DNA of 64,000 nt from Methylibium rhizosphaerae. GTDB lineage: Bacteria; Pseudomonadota; Gammaproteobacteria; Burkholderiales; Burkholderiaceae_C. Both the position numbers and the translations under genes were made by a program. The notes under the pieces are model-generated. The model ran no database searches. It saw only the letters and a list, made by a program, of their open reading frames with translations, and was not told where the DNA came from. Location: the NCBI RefSeq assembly GCF_006386545.1, contig NZ_SWAR01000015.1, positions 1 to 64,000 on the forward strand, in the 5' to 3' direction. How positions within the stretch are numbered: position 1 is the first letter of the stretch; each line of letters opens with the position of its first letter. This document shows positions 16,366-24,985 of the stretch, one piece after another.

Positions 16366-19329
16366 TCACAGCGAACGCAGGAAGGCCAGCAGCGCGTCGC
16401 GGTCCGCCTTCGGCAAGGCCTGGAAGCGCTGGCGGCTCGCGGTGGCTTCGCCGCCGTGCCAGAGGATCGCTTCGGTGAGGCTGCGGGCGCGGCTGTCGTG
16501 CAGGTAGCCGACCGGCACATTCTTGCTGGCCGCCACCAGCTCGGTGTAGCCGATGCCCCACAGCGGCGCGGTGCGCCACATGCTGCCGGTGGCCTGGCCT
16601 TCGACGAGGTTGTCGGCCAGGTCCGGGCCCATGTCGTGCAGCAGCAGGTCGGAGTAGGGCCTGATCGTCTGGTTGCGCACCTCGGCCATCTCCGAGCCGG
16701 TGCCGGTCTTCATGGCGCTGGTGTGGCAGGCGGTGCAGCGCATGCTCTCGAACACCCTGGCGCCGGCGGCCACCTTCACTGGGTCGACGTCGAGGTAGGA
16801 CAACGGCGCCACGCCCTTGGGGAAACCGCTCACCAGGCTGCGCTGTGCCGGCACGGCCAGCAGGCGCAGGTAGCGCGTGATGGCGGTGAGCGCCTCTTCA
16901 GAGAGCCCCTTCTCGACCTTGGCCTGCGTGCAGTTCGCCGGGCCGGCCAGGCAGTCGCGGTTGGGATAGACCGGCGAAGTGACCGACATGTCGAGCAGCG
17001 CGGCCGACGCCGACTGGTGCCGCAGGCTCACCTTCGAAGCCTTCCAGCCGTAGCGCCCCAGCCGCACCGCGCCGGTTTCGGGGTCGTAGGCATAGTTGGC
17101 CTGGCCCTTCACGCCGTCGGCGTCCGGCGTGGCGCGAACGCGCGACAGGATTTCCGCGTCAGGCACCGCTTCCAGCAGGCCCATGCCGATCATCGGCTGT
17201 GCGCTGCGCAGCGAATACACGGCAGGTGTCGGCCCGTCGAACGAGACCTTGGGCCTGCGCAGTTCGACAGCGGTGCCGTCGGCGAGCGTCACGGTTTTTG
17301 CCTCGAAGCCCGCAACGCGAACGCTGGTGCCCCAGTCCTGCGGCTGGCCGGTGGCCAGCGACCGCGTGTTCATCTGCACCGCCAGGCCGTAGGTCGGGTG
17401 GGGCAGCTGCTTGCCGGCGGCGTCGAGCGTTGCCGTGCGCACCGCCATCGTGTCGAGCCGCTGGTTCACCGCCGCCGGCGCGACGCCCCGGCCGTTGTTG
17501 ATGTGGCAGCCGAAACATGACGACTGGTTGAAGCGCGGCCCCTGCAGGCCGACGGCCGCCTGGTTGCGGTCGTTGCCGGCCTCGGTGTGGTCGCCGGTCC
17601 ACAGGTGGGTGTGGATCCACCGGCGGCCCTCGACGAAGCGCTGCATGTTCTGCATGCCGATGTTGTTGAGCGGTTGCTGGAAGATGAACTGCGCGTTGTC
17701 GGCATAGTCGTAGGACACCGAGCCGATGCCGCCCGACAGGGTTTCGAGCGGCAGCGGCGCGTTCATCAGACGCGGCTGCACGCCGTACCAGGGCCGCAGG
17801 CCTTCGCCCACCACGTAGGTGAGCTCGTTGGTGTAGTAGCGAACGCCGCCGTTGTCGCCGAGCGCGTCCATCACCGCGCGGGTCGAGAAGAACGAGCTGG
17901 TGAACTCGATGACGTCGCCTGCCTTGATGGGGCGGGCCGCAACGCTGCCGCCGTTGGGCACCAGCACGCCGTTGGCATCGGGCACGAGGGCGGTGTGCCC
18001 GGGGTAGGTGTCGAAGACCACCGAGCAGCCGTCGTTGGCGCCGACGATGCCGTTGTAGCCGCTGTCGGGGCGGCGCAGCGCGCCTTCGGGCGGCTTCGGC
18101 ACGACCTCGCAGACGGCGTCGTTGGCGGAGTACTTCGAGTCGTCGAGCAGGTCACCCGGGCTCATCCAGCCGAAGCCGGTCACGCCGGTGCTGTCGAACC
18201 GGCGCACGAACGCATGGCCGCCGCCTCGCTGTGCCTGCGTGAAGTACTGGTTGACGATCAGCTTCGGCCGGGTGACGCCGGCGACCTTGCTGTTGTCGAT
18301 GAACTCGACGCCCCAGGTGCGGTTCTTGAAGTAGTTCGCCACGAAGTTGAGGTGTGCCCCCGGGCCCTTGTCCACCGGCCTGCCGGCGGCGTCGACGGTG
18401 TCGTTCGGGCCGTAGCCGGCTTCGTTCCATTCTTCGCCGCGCTCGCGGGCATGGCGCGAGCGGCCGACCATGCCGAAGCGGGTGACCAGCGTGCCGTCGG
18501 GCAGCGAGAACTGCACCATCTCCAGCGGCGCCTGCGGCGCCGGCGCGGGCGCCGGCGTTGCGCCGCTCGGCGGGAACTTCTCGGCCGAGGTGGCCAGCAC
18601 CGGCAGCGAGTTGTCGCTGCCGGGGGACTTGAACTCCACTTCGAACAGCGAGTAGCCGTACTGGGTGCCGCGGGCCACGCCGCGCATGCGGATGTAGCGG
18701 CTGTTGGTGTTGAGGTTGAAGAACTCCTCGGTGCCGCCCTTGGCGCCCGTCACGTAGCGCAGCTGGTACCAGGTGTTTCCGTCGTCGGAGGTCTCGATCG
18801 CGTACTCCTTGCCGTACGCGGCCTCCCAGGTCAGCTTCAGGTAGCCGAGCGGCGTCTTGGCGCCGAAGTCGAACTGGATCCACTCGTTGCTGGTGTGGGC
18901 GCTTTCCCAGCGGCTGGTCGCGCTGCCGTCGATCGCCTTGGCGGCGTTGCTGCCCTGGTTCACCGACGAGGAGGCCGTGGCGGCCACCGGCTTGACCGCG
19001 ACGCCGGGACGGCTCAGGTCGATGCCGGAAGGCAGCTGCTGCGCTGGCGGCGGCGGTGGGGCGGCCGGCGTGCCGGTGACCGGCAGGTCAGGCGCTGGCG
19101 CAGGCGGCGGGACTTCGAGCGCCGGCTCGTCGACGCCGGTGCCCGGGGCAGGGGTGGGTGCCGGCGTGGGAGCAGTGGTGGGGATGGGCGTGGGCGGTGC
19201 CGAACCGCTGCTGCCGTCGGGCGCCTTGTCGCTGCCGCCGCAGCCGCCGAGTGCGGCGGCTGCCAGCACCAGCGAGGTCAACGTGAGCACGGCGCGCGAG
19301 GGCACCGGTGCAGGAGGGATCTGCCTCAT
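16366..19329 (-). CDS. Lipoprotein with discoidin domain fused to di-heme oxidoreductase domain
   Basis: A 987-residue envelope protein. A signal peptide ends in lipobox Cys30, then a Pro/Thr-rich linker (about 40-100). Residues about 110-233 form an F5/8 type C (discoidin) domain with SSSVNQGSNAAKAIDGSATSRW and YSLFEVEF. After a second Pro/Ala linker comes a long di-heme region of the DHOR/DUF1111 family, with heme c motifs CFGCH (605-609) and CTACH (865-869), and YDYADNAQFIFQQPLNNIG between. Such enzymes are putative peroxidases or thiol oxidoreductases. Fusion to a carbohydrate-binding domain is unusual. The start at 19329 has AAGGAG 9 bp upstream. The catalytic role is inferred. Confidence 0.82.
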   Translation of the reverse strand: MRQIPPAPVPSRAVLTLTSLVLAAAALGGCGGSDKAPDGSSGSAPPTPIPTTAPTPAPTPAPGTGVDEPALEVPPPAPAPDLPVTGTPAAPPPPPAQQLPSGIDLSRPGVAVKPVAATASSSVNQGSNAAKAIDGSATSRWESAHTSNEWIQFDFGAKTPLGYLKLTWEAAYGKEYAIETSDDGNTWYQLRYVTGAKGGTEEFFNLNTNSRYIRMRGVARGTQYGYSLFEVEFKSPGSDNSLPVLATSAEKFPPSGATPAPAPAPQAPLEMVQFSLPDGTLVTRFGMVGRSRHARERGEEWNEAGYGPNDTVDAAGRPVDKGPGAHLNFVANYFKNRTWGVEFIDNSKVAGVTRPKLIVNQYFTQAQRGGGHAFVRRFDSTGVTGFGWMSPGDLLDDSKYSANDAVCEVVPKPPEGALRRPDSGYNGIVGANDGCSVVFDTYPGHTALVPDANGVLVPNGGSVAARPIKAGDVIEFTSSFFSTRAVMDALGDNGGVRYYTNELTYVVGEGLRPWYGVQPRLMNAPLPLETLSGGIGSVSYDYADNAQFIFQQPLNNIGMQNMQRFVEGRRWIHTHLWTGDHTEAGNDRNQAAVGLQGPRFNQSSCFGCHINNGRGVAPAAVNQRLDTMAVRTATLDAAGKQLPHPTYGLAVQMNTRSLATGQPQDWGTSVRVAGFEAKTVTLADGTAVELRRPKVSFDGPTPAVYSLRSAQPMIGMGLLEAVPDAEILSRVRATPDADGVKGQANYAYDPETGAVRLGRYGWKASKVSLRHQSASAALLDMSVTSPVYPNRDCLAGPANCTQAKVEKGLSEEALTAITRYLRLLAVPAQRSLVSGFPKGVAPLSYLDVDPVKVAAGARVFESMRCTACHTSAMKTGTGSEMAEVRNQTIRPYSDLLLHDMGPDLADNLVEGQATGSMWRTAPLWGIGYTELVAASKNVPVGYLHDSRARSLTEAILWHGGEATASRQRFQALPKADRDALLAFLRSL

Positions 19330-19603
19330 GGTCGGGAACTCCTTGAATTTTTTCTTGGTGAGTGGGCCGAAGTGCCGGCTCGAGGAATCTTCAGCAATCC
19401 TCTTCGGCATGCTTTCGTCAGAGGATGGGCGCAGGTTCGATGCCAGCCTGCCCGACCCGGCCCCTGGATGAGCGCAGTTCGCACAAAGCCGAATCCGGCT
19501 GTTACAAGTCGGACGCGACCAGATCTCGCGGTGACAAAACTGGTCCGGTGAGAACCGCGCCGCAATGCGCGGCGGTGAAGATCATGAGGATTGAAGCGCG
19601 CGG
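19330..19603. other. 274-bp gap: promoter region of the di-heme/GH128 pair
   Basis: No convincing ORF is seen. The stretch lies between the atypical response regulator and the di-heme lipoprotein, both on the minus strand, so it should hold the promoter of the lipoprotein pair. I see no clear operator repeat or terminator in it. Confidence 0.4.
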
Positions 19604-20299
19604 TCAGCGAGGCGATGTGTGCGCCTCGGACGCGAGGCGATAGCCCGAGCCGTAGACCGCATCGACCCGCAGTCGCTGGCCCTCGGCCGGCAGTTGCCGG
19701 AGCTTGCGCCTCAGCTGGTAGACATGCTGATTGAGCGAGCGGACTGCAGCCGCATCGCTGGCCCCGCAGAGGGCAAAGCACAGCCGATCGAGCGCGACGA
19801 TGCGGCCGGCGTTTTCGAACAGCAGCCGGGCGAGGACCGTCTCGCGCATGGTCAGGCGCACGCGTTCGCCCGCGGCTCCGATCTCGCGTGCAACCGCATC
19901 GAGTTCGAAGCTGCCGACCCGCACGACCGGTTGCCGGTTGCGCAGCACCCGCACCCCGATGCGGCCGACGATGCGTTGCGTGGCCCGCTCGACGTTGCCG
20001 TCATCGAAGACGTAGTCATCGGCCCCGTGCACGAGGGCATGGGTGATCGCAGCCGCGCTGCCCTTGCCCACCACGATGATGGCCGTCCGAGCCTGGGCCT
20101 GTCGCTGCAACAAAGACAGGCAGTGCGCCAGGTGGTCCGGCTGGTCTTCGAGCAGGATGGCGTCGAACTCCAGCCAGTGGAACCCGGCCGCCAGTTGCTC
20201 GAACGTCATGAAGCCGTGCACCTCGATGCCTTGACCGGTGAGCGCATTGCGGATCAACGCGAGCGCACGATCGTTCCTGGACAGCAGAGCGACTCTCAT
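19604..20299 (-). CDS. OmpR-like response regulator with degenerate receiver
   Basis: A 231-residue protein: receiver-like residues 1-115 and a C-terminal winged helix (about 125-225) with MRETVLARLLFENAGRIV, SLNQHVYQLRRKLRQL and VYGSGYRL. The receiver lacks standard residues. The acidic pair after strand 1 reads SRND, the phosphoacceptor position reads LLEDQP rather than LLDxxLP, and the usual KP switch reads FDDG. It therefore probably does not take phosphate from a kinase, and none is adjacent. Such proteins are controlled by ligand, dimer state or abundance. It is the nearest upstream regulator of the di-heme/GH128 lipoproteins. Confidence 0.85.
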   Translation of the reverse strand: MRVALLSRNDRALALIRNALTGQGIEVHGFMTFEQLAAGFHWLEFDAILLEDQPDHLAHCLSLLQRQAQARTAIIVVGKGSAAAITHALVHGADDYVFDDGNVERATQRIVGRIGVRVLRNRQPVVRVGSFELDAVAREIGAAGERVRLTMRETVLARLLFENAGRIVALDRLCFALCGASDAAAVRSLNQHVYQLRRKLRQLPAEGQRLRVDAVYGSGYRLASEAHTSPR

Positions 20300-20441
20300 G
20301 GGTTCTTCTTGGCTTGCAGGCCCTTGCCGCGTCGAGGAACAATCGCCGAGGAATGCAAGGCCGGGGCCGCCATATACGCAATAGGCATGCCGAGCTCGAC
20401 ACGCGCGTCCGTGTCACTGTTCCTTCATCGTTCTCCTTGCT

Positions 20442-20474
20442 CGTCCATCAAGCACGTCCATCAAGCACGTCCAT
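20442..20474. repeat. 13-bp tandem repeat at a translation start
   Basis: CGTCCATCAAGCA is present twice in tandem (20442-20454 and 20455-20467), followed by a partial third unit CGTCCAT that runs into the ATG at 20473. The unit length is not a multiple of three, and the repeat occupies the place where a ribosome-binding site would be. Confidence 0.85.
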
Positions 20475-21123
20475 GTTCCGCTTCCTCGTACTGCCGCTCG
20501 CAGGCCTCGTCGTCGCTGGCTGCGCGCAGCCGCCCATGCGGGCTCCGGCTGTCCCCCCGTCCGTGCCGGTCATCCGCGAAGCGAGCCTCCAGCCGGGTTG
20601 CCTGCTGCCTTCGCCCGAGGTGATCGATGCGGCTGCCGCCGGCTCGGTCGAACTGCTGGTGGAGGTGTCGCCGACCGGCGCGCCGGTGAAGGCCACGGTC
20701 GTCCGGTCCACCGGCCAGGCAGAGCGGGACCGCGCGTTCCAGCAAGCCGCCACGGCCTGCAACTTCAACCCTGCGAGTTCGTACACGCCCGCCACCGGCG
20801 AGCGCAAGACCATCGACGGCAAGTACACGCTGGCCTTTGCCTGGACGGCCCGGCAGCAGTTCATCGGCACGTCGAGGTGCTTTCCGCCCGATTACCCCGA
20901 GGCCGCGCGCCGCGTCGAGGAAGAGGCCGAGGTGCAGGTCTACTTTCGCCGGCCGACGCCTGAGGCGCCCTTCGAGTTTCGGGTGACCAGCTCGCGGCCC
21001 GCCCGCCTGCTGACTCAAGCCTCGCTGGCGGCCACCGAGCGTTGCCTGGCGCATCCCGAAGTGCAGGCCGGCGTGCTGGCCGGCCCGTGGTACCTGGCGC
21101 CTTTCAGCTGGCGCCTCGAGTAA
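20473..21123 (+). CDS. Lipoprotein with TonB C-terminal-like domain
   Basis: A 216-residue probable lipoprotein: MFRFLVLPLAGLVVAGC places the lipid-modified Cys at residue 17. Residues about 55-105 (GSVELLVEVSPTGAPVKATVV..FNPAS) look like the TonB_C/energy-transducer fold, and a second similar segment follows CFPPDYPEAARRVEEEAEVQVYF. No membrane anchor typical of TonB is present, so it is unlikely to act as TonB itself. The start lies at the end of a 13-bp tandem repeat with no clear Shine-Dalgarno; the frame is open to 20314. Function unknown. Confidence 0.72.
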   Translation: MFRFLVLPLAGLVVAGCAQPPMRAPAVPPSVPVIREASLQPGCLLPSPEVIDAAAAGSVELLVEVSPTGAPVKATVVRSTGQAERDRAFQQAATACNFNPASSYTPATGERKTIDGKYTLAFAWTARQQFIGTSRCFPPDYPEAARRVEEEAEVQVYFRRPTPEAPFEFRVTSSRPARLLTQASLAATERCLAHPEVQAGVLAGPWYLAPFSWRLE

Positions 21124-21176
21124 GCGCCACGCTCGGCGTGGCGGCGAGCGCGGCTGCGCATCTGCCGCAGCCGGTC

Positions 21177-22502
21177 TCAACCGCGAAACCACGCCATGCC
21201 GTGGTCCGTCGCCGCCGGCTGCGCCAGCTCCATTTCGACGGCGAATCCGGCGGTCGTTTCCAGCAGCCGCAACCGTCCGCCGTGGGCGCGGGCCACGCGG
21301 TCGGCAAGCATGAGGCCCAGTCCGGTGACGCCCTCGGTGGCCTGCAGGTCGAGCGCATCCTGCAGCTGCCGGCGGCGTTGCGCTGTGATGCCCGGCCCGT
21401 CGTCGCGAAGGCGCAGCGTGTGAGGCGAGGGTGTGTCCACCCACACGTTCGCCGCCCCATGGCGCTGGGCGTTGTCGACGAGGTTGAGCAGCGCGGCGGC
21501 CAGCAGGTCGGCGTCACCGTCGATGCGAGCCCCCGGGGCCACGTGCAGCTGCACGCCGGGGGCCGGCAGGCGCTGCAGCATCTGGGCCACGTCGATGGTC
21601 ACGCGCTGCTGGGCCTGCGCGCCGGTGCGGAACAGCCCGAGCAGCGCCACCACCACGCCCTGCAGCCGGCTGGCGGCGCCGCGCACGCGCTGCAGCCGCT
21701 CCTGCAGCGGCGCGGGGCATTCGCGCAGCGCCACGGCGAGCTGGGTGTCGATGCCGGCCAGCGGGGTGCGCAGCGCATGCGCTGCATGGGCCGAAAACGC
21801 CTGCTCGCTGGCAATGCGCGCCAACAGGCGCGTGGTGAGCGCTTCCAGCGCCTCGTGCACCGGCTGCAGCTCGCGGCGCTCGGCCGGACCCAGCGTCGAC
21901 GCGGTGCCGCGCGCCGGATCGAGGTCCCAGTGGGCCAGTCGGTCCGACAGCGTCTGCAGCGGCTGCAGTTCGGCACGCACCCGCGAGCGCAGCCAGAGGT
22001 GGCCCAGCATGCCCACGGCCAGGGCGGACAGCACCGCCCCCAGGGCCACTTCGGCACGCGCCTCGCGGCGCTCGTCGCGGGTCTGCGCCGCATACAGCAT
22101 GCGGCCGTCGGCCCCCAGCGGCAGGCCGTAAAGGCGCCAGTGCTCCGCATCGCCGAAGCCGGCGGTCGGTGTGTTGCGCCACGGTGTGTCCGGGGCGCGC
22201 GGCGAGCGCAGTTCCAGCCGGCCGTCGCGCGCCACCACCTGCCATGCGAAACGTTCCGCGCCATTGCCGCCGGCGGCCAGCTCGACCGTGCCGCCCGGCA
22301 GGCCGCGGGCTTGCGGTGTACGGACCAGCACGCTGACCAGCTCGGCCGAAGACTGCAGCGCATCGTCCAGCAACTCGTCCACCTCGTGTGCCGCGGCCAG
22401 CCACACGGCGGCCCCGACCGACAAGCCCCAGACCACCGACCACACGGTCAGCGCGTTGGCCAACCGCGCGCGGATGGAGGGCGCAGCTTCGCGTAGGCTC
22501 AT
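21177..22502 (-). CDS. Sensor histidine kinase, PmrB/QseC-like
   Basis: A 441-residue inner-membrane kinase. Two membrane helices (about 18-38 and 165-185) flank a periplasmic loop of some 125 residues. The phosphorylation helix has FSAHAAHALRTPLAG (H-box), then the ATPase domain with N-box LLNLVDNAQRHG, G1 RDDGPGI and G2 GVTGLGLML. The start overlaps the regulator's stop as ATGA. With the regulator at 22499-23158 and the divergent eptA gene it fits a PmrAB-type system controlling lipid A modification. The signal is unknown. Confidence 0.9.
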   Translation of the reverse strand: MSLREAAPSIRARLANALTVWSVVWGLSVGAAVWLAAAHEVDELLDDALQSSAELVSVLVRTPQARGLPGGTVELAAGGNGAERFAWQVVARDGRLELRSPRAPDTPWRNTPTAGFGDAEHWRLYGLPLGADGRMLYAAQTRDERREARAEVALGAVLSALAVGMLGHLWLRSRVRAELQPLQTLSDRLAHWDLDPARGTASTLGPAERRELQPVHEALEALTTRLLARIASEQAFSAHAAHALRTPLAGIDTQLAVALRECPAPLQERLQRVRGAASRLQGVVVALLGLFRTGAQAQQRVTIDVAQMLQRLPAPGVQLHVAPGARIDGDADLLAAALLNLVDNAQRHGAANVWVDTPSPHTLRLRDDGPGITAQRRRQLQDALDLQATEGVTGLGLMLADRVARAHGGRLRLLETTAGFAVEMELAQPAATDHGMAWFRG

Positions 22503-23158
22503 GCTGCCGCCTCCACGCGGTAGCCCAGGCCCCGCACCGTCTCGATGAACTCGCGGCCGAGCTTGCGGCGCAGCGCCGACACGTGCACCTCCAGCGCGTT
22601 GCTTGCCACCTCGGAGTCGAAGCCCAGCACCAGCCGCTCGAGGTCGGCCTTGGGCACGATGCGGCCGGCGCGCAGCACCAGCGCCTCGAGTACCGCCCAC
22701 TCCCGGGCGGTGAGTTCGACCCGCCGGCCGTCAACGCGCACCAGCCTCGCGGCAAGGTCCACTTCCACGCCGCCCAGGCGCTTCACCGACGTGGCGCCGC
22801 TCGCGAGCCGGCGCTGCATGACGCGCAGCCGTGCGGCCAGTTCCTCCGCCGCGAACGGCTTCACCAGGTAGTCGTCGGCGCCGCCGTCCAGCCCCTCGAT
22901 GCGATGCTGCAGCAGATCGCGTGCGGTGAGCATCAGTGCCGGCGTGGCATCGCCGCGGCTGCGGCGCCCACGCAGCCACTCCAGGCCGGACCCGTCGGGC
23001 AGCTGCCAGTCCGCCAGCAGCACGTCGAAGGGTTCATCCCGCAGCGCCTGTGCCTCGTTGAGCGTGCGACACCAGTCCACCACGTGGCCTTCCAGGCGCA
23101 GGAAGTCGCGCAGGCCTTCGCCGAGCAGTTCGTCGTCCTCGAGCAGCAGCAACCTCAT
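22499..23158 (-). CDS. OmpR-family response regulator, PmrA/QseB-like
   Basis: A 219-residue regulator with an intact receiver: acidic LLEDDE, phosphoacceptor Asp in LLADWQLPDGSG and switch LVKPF. The winged helix holds LTAREWAVLEALVLRAGRIV and ALEVHVSALRRKLG. The start at 23158 is supported by AGGAG upstream; the frame is open to 23212. The gene is divergent from eptA, and four CTTCAG hexamers spaced 11 bp apart lie in the gap. OmpR-class regulators bind direct repeats with this period, so autoregulation plus control of eptA is likely. Confidence 0.93.
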   Translation of the reverse strand: MRLLLLEDDELLGEGLRDFLRLEGHVVDWCRTLNEAQALRDEPFDVLLADWQLPDGSGLEWLRGRRSRGDATPALMLTARDLLQHRIEGLDGGADDYLVKPFAAEELAARLRVMQRRLASGATSVKRLGGVEVDLAARLVRVDGRRVELTAREWAVLEALVLRAGRIVPKADLERLVLGFDSEVASNALEVHVSALRRKLGREFIETVRGLGYRVEAAA

Positions 23159-23219
23159 GCGCCGTCTCTCCTGGTGGGTGGTGGCAGATGCAAATGGCCG
23201 CAACCGTACCACCGCCGCG

Positions 23220-23258
23220 CTTCAGCCTGGCTTCAGGTTCGCTTCAGGCTGACTTCAG
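23220..23258. promoter_or_regulatory. Four CTTCAG boxes at 11-bp period (response regulator binding array)
   Basis: CTTCAG occurs at 23220-23225, 23231-23236, 23242-23247 and 23253-23258, each exactly 11 bp after the last. This places all boxes on one DNA face. OmpR/PmrA-type regulators recognise paired hexamers with 5-bp gaps, so two regulator dimers could sit here between the regulator gene and eptA. Confidence 0.75.
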
Positions 23259-23284
23259 CCGGCTGCGGCGCAATGCGTGGTGTG

Positions 23285-24985
23285 ATGAATCATTCCGAAT
23301 CAACGACATGGTCAAGGCTGCACAGCGGCTGGAGGGCCGGGCGCATCGACGCGACGGTGGAGCAGCTGGTGCTGTGGGCGAGCCTGTTCTGGGCGCTGGC
23401 GGTGAACCGGCCGCTGCATGCCGCGGCGCTGCGCGGGCGAGACTGGTCGGAGCCGGCCACCTGGGGCTTTGCGGCCGCGATCTTCACGCTGGTGGTCGCG
23501 CTGCATGCGCTGCTGCTGCTGGCGGTGGCGAACCGCTGGACCGTCAAGCCGCTGCTGGCCGTGCTGGCCGTGACCAACGCTGCGGCGGCGTACTACATGG
23601 GCGCCTTCGGCGTGGTGCTCGATCCGTCGATGCTGCGCAACGTGCTGCGCACCGACACGGCCGAAGCCGGCGAGCTGCTCAATGCCGACCTTGCCTGGCA
23701 CCTGCTCCTGTACGCCGGGCTGCCCTGGCTGCTGCTGTGGCGGGTGCGGGTGGTTCGCAAGCCGTGGCTGCCGGCGGTCGGCCGTCGCCTCGCCTGGCTC
23801 GTGATGCTCACGGTGGTGCTGGCCGGCACGATGCTTTCGGTGTTCCAGCCGCTCGCGGCGCTGCTGCGCAACCACCACGAGGTGCGCTATCTCGTCACGC
23901 CGGGCAACTACCTGTGGTCGGCCGGTTCGGTGCTGGCGGCTGACGCGCGCAAGGCGGCGAAGCCCCGCCAGCCCATCGGGCTCGATGCAGCAACCGGTGC
24001 TTCGTGGGCCGCCCGGCGCAAGCCGATGGTGGTCGTGCTGGTGGTGGGCGAGACCACGCGTGCCGCCAACTGGGGGCTGTCCGGCTATGCGCGCCAGACC
24101 ACGCCGCAGCTCGCGCAACTGCCGGTGGTCAACTTTGCGCAGGTGAGCTCGTGCGGCACCAACACCGAGGTCTCGGTGCCGTGCATGTTCGCGCCGGTGG
24201 GCCGGCGCGACTACGACGAAGACCGCATCCGCGGCCAGCAGTCGCTGTTGCACGTGGTCGACCGTGCGGGGGTGCGGGTGCATTGGCGCGACAACCAGAG
24301 CGGCTGCAAGGGCGTGTGCGACGGCCTGCCCGGTGACACGGTGTCATCTCGCAACGCCCCGGGGCTCTGCGGCGAAGAGCACTGCCTCGACGAGGGCCTG
24401 CTGCACGACATGGACGAACGTCTGCAGCAGGCGCAGGGCACGCAACTGTGGGTCTTCCATATGCTGGGCAGCCACGGCCCGTCGTACTTCCGGCGCTACC
24501 CGCCCGCATTCGCCCAGTTCCAGCCCGACTGCCGCGACGATGACCTGCGCCGCTGCAGCGCCGAGGAAGTGGCCAATGCCTACGACAACTCGGTGCTCTA
24601 CACCGACCACGTGCTCGCCGGCGCGATTGCCAAGCTGCGAGCGCATGCCGGCGAGGTCGACTCGGCACTCGTCTACGTATCCGACCATGGCGAGTCGCTC
24701 GGCGAGCACGGACTCTTCCTGCACGGCATGCCGTACGCCGTGGCGCCCGAGGTGCAAAAGCGCGTGCCGATGATCGCGTGGACCAGCAGCGGCTTCGAAG
24801 CTGCAGCCGGGCTGAGCCGCGGCTGCCTGCTGCCGGCGCTGCAGCGCCGTGCCAGCCAGCCGGTGAGCCACGACCACCTGTTCCACACGCTGCTCGGGCT
24901 GCTGGATGTGCGCACCTCTGTGCATGAAGCGGCGTTCGACCTGACGCAGGCCTGCCGCCCGGCCGGCGTGGCCGACCCGGCATGA
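23285..24985 (+). CDS. eptA: Phosphoethanolamine--lipid A transferase
   Basis: A 566-residue inner-membrane enzyme that transfers phosphoethanolamine from phosphatidylethanolamine to lipid A. Five membrane helices fill about residues 20-215, then a periplasmic sulfatase-type domain follows. VVGETTRAANWGLSGY gives the metal Glu, CGTNTEVSVPCMF the nucleophile Thr, and VYVSDHGESLGE a metal Asp/His pair. Paired cysteines (CKGVC, CGEEHC) match the EptA disulfides. Several starts are possible; 23285 (MNHSE) is used, with 23273 as the alternative. The stop overlaps the PAP2 gene as ATGA. Known relatives raise resistance to cationic antimicrobial peptides. Confidence 0.93.
   Translation: MNHSESTTWSRLHSGWRAGRIDATVEQLVLWASLFWALAVNRPLHAAALRGRDWSEPATWGFAAAIFTLVVALHALLLLAVANRWTVKPLLAVLAVTNAAAAYYMGAFGVVLDPSMLRNVLRTDTAEAGELLNADLAWHLLLYAGLPWLLLWRVRVVRKPWLPAVGRRLAWLVMLTVVLAGTMLSVFQPLAALLRNHHEVRYLVTPGNYLWSAGSVLAADARKAAKPRQPIGLDAATGASWAARRKPMVVVLVVGETTRAANWGLSGYARQTTPQLAQLPVVNFAQVSSCGTNTEVSVPCMFAPVGRRDYDEDRIRGQQSLLHVVDRAGVRVHWRDNQSGCKGVCDGLPGDTVSSRNAPGLCGEEHCLDEGLLHDMDERLQQAQGTQLWVFHMLGSHGPSYFRRYPPAFAQFQPDCRDDDLRRCSAEEVANAYDNSVLYTDHVLAGAIAKLRAHAGEVDSALVYVSDHGESLGEHGLFLHGMPYAVAPEVQKRVPMIAWTSSGFEAAAGLSRGCLLPALQRRASQPVSHDHLFHTLLGLLDVRTSVHEAAFDLTQACRPAGVADPA

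Noticed and set aside
17587-19551. A 654-codon plus-strand frame
   Set aside because: Antisense to the di-heme lipoprotein, which has two heme motifs, a lipobox and a discoidin domain; the plus-strand product shows no feature.
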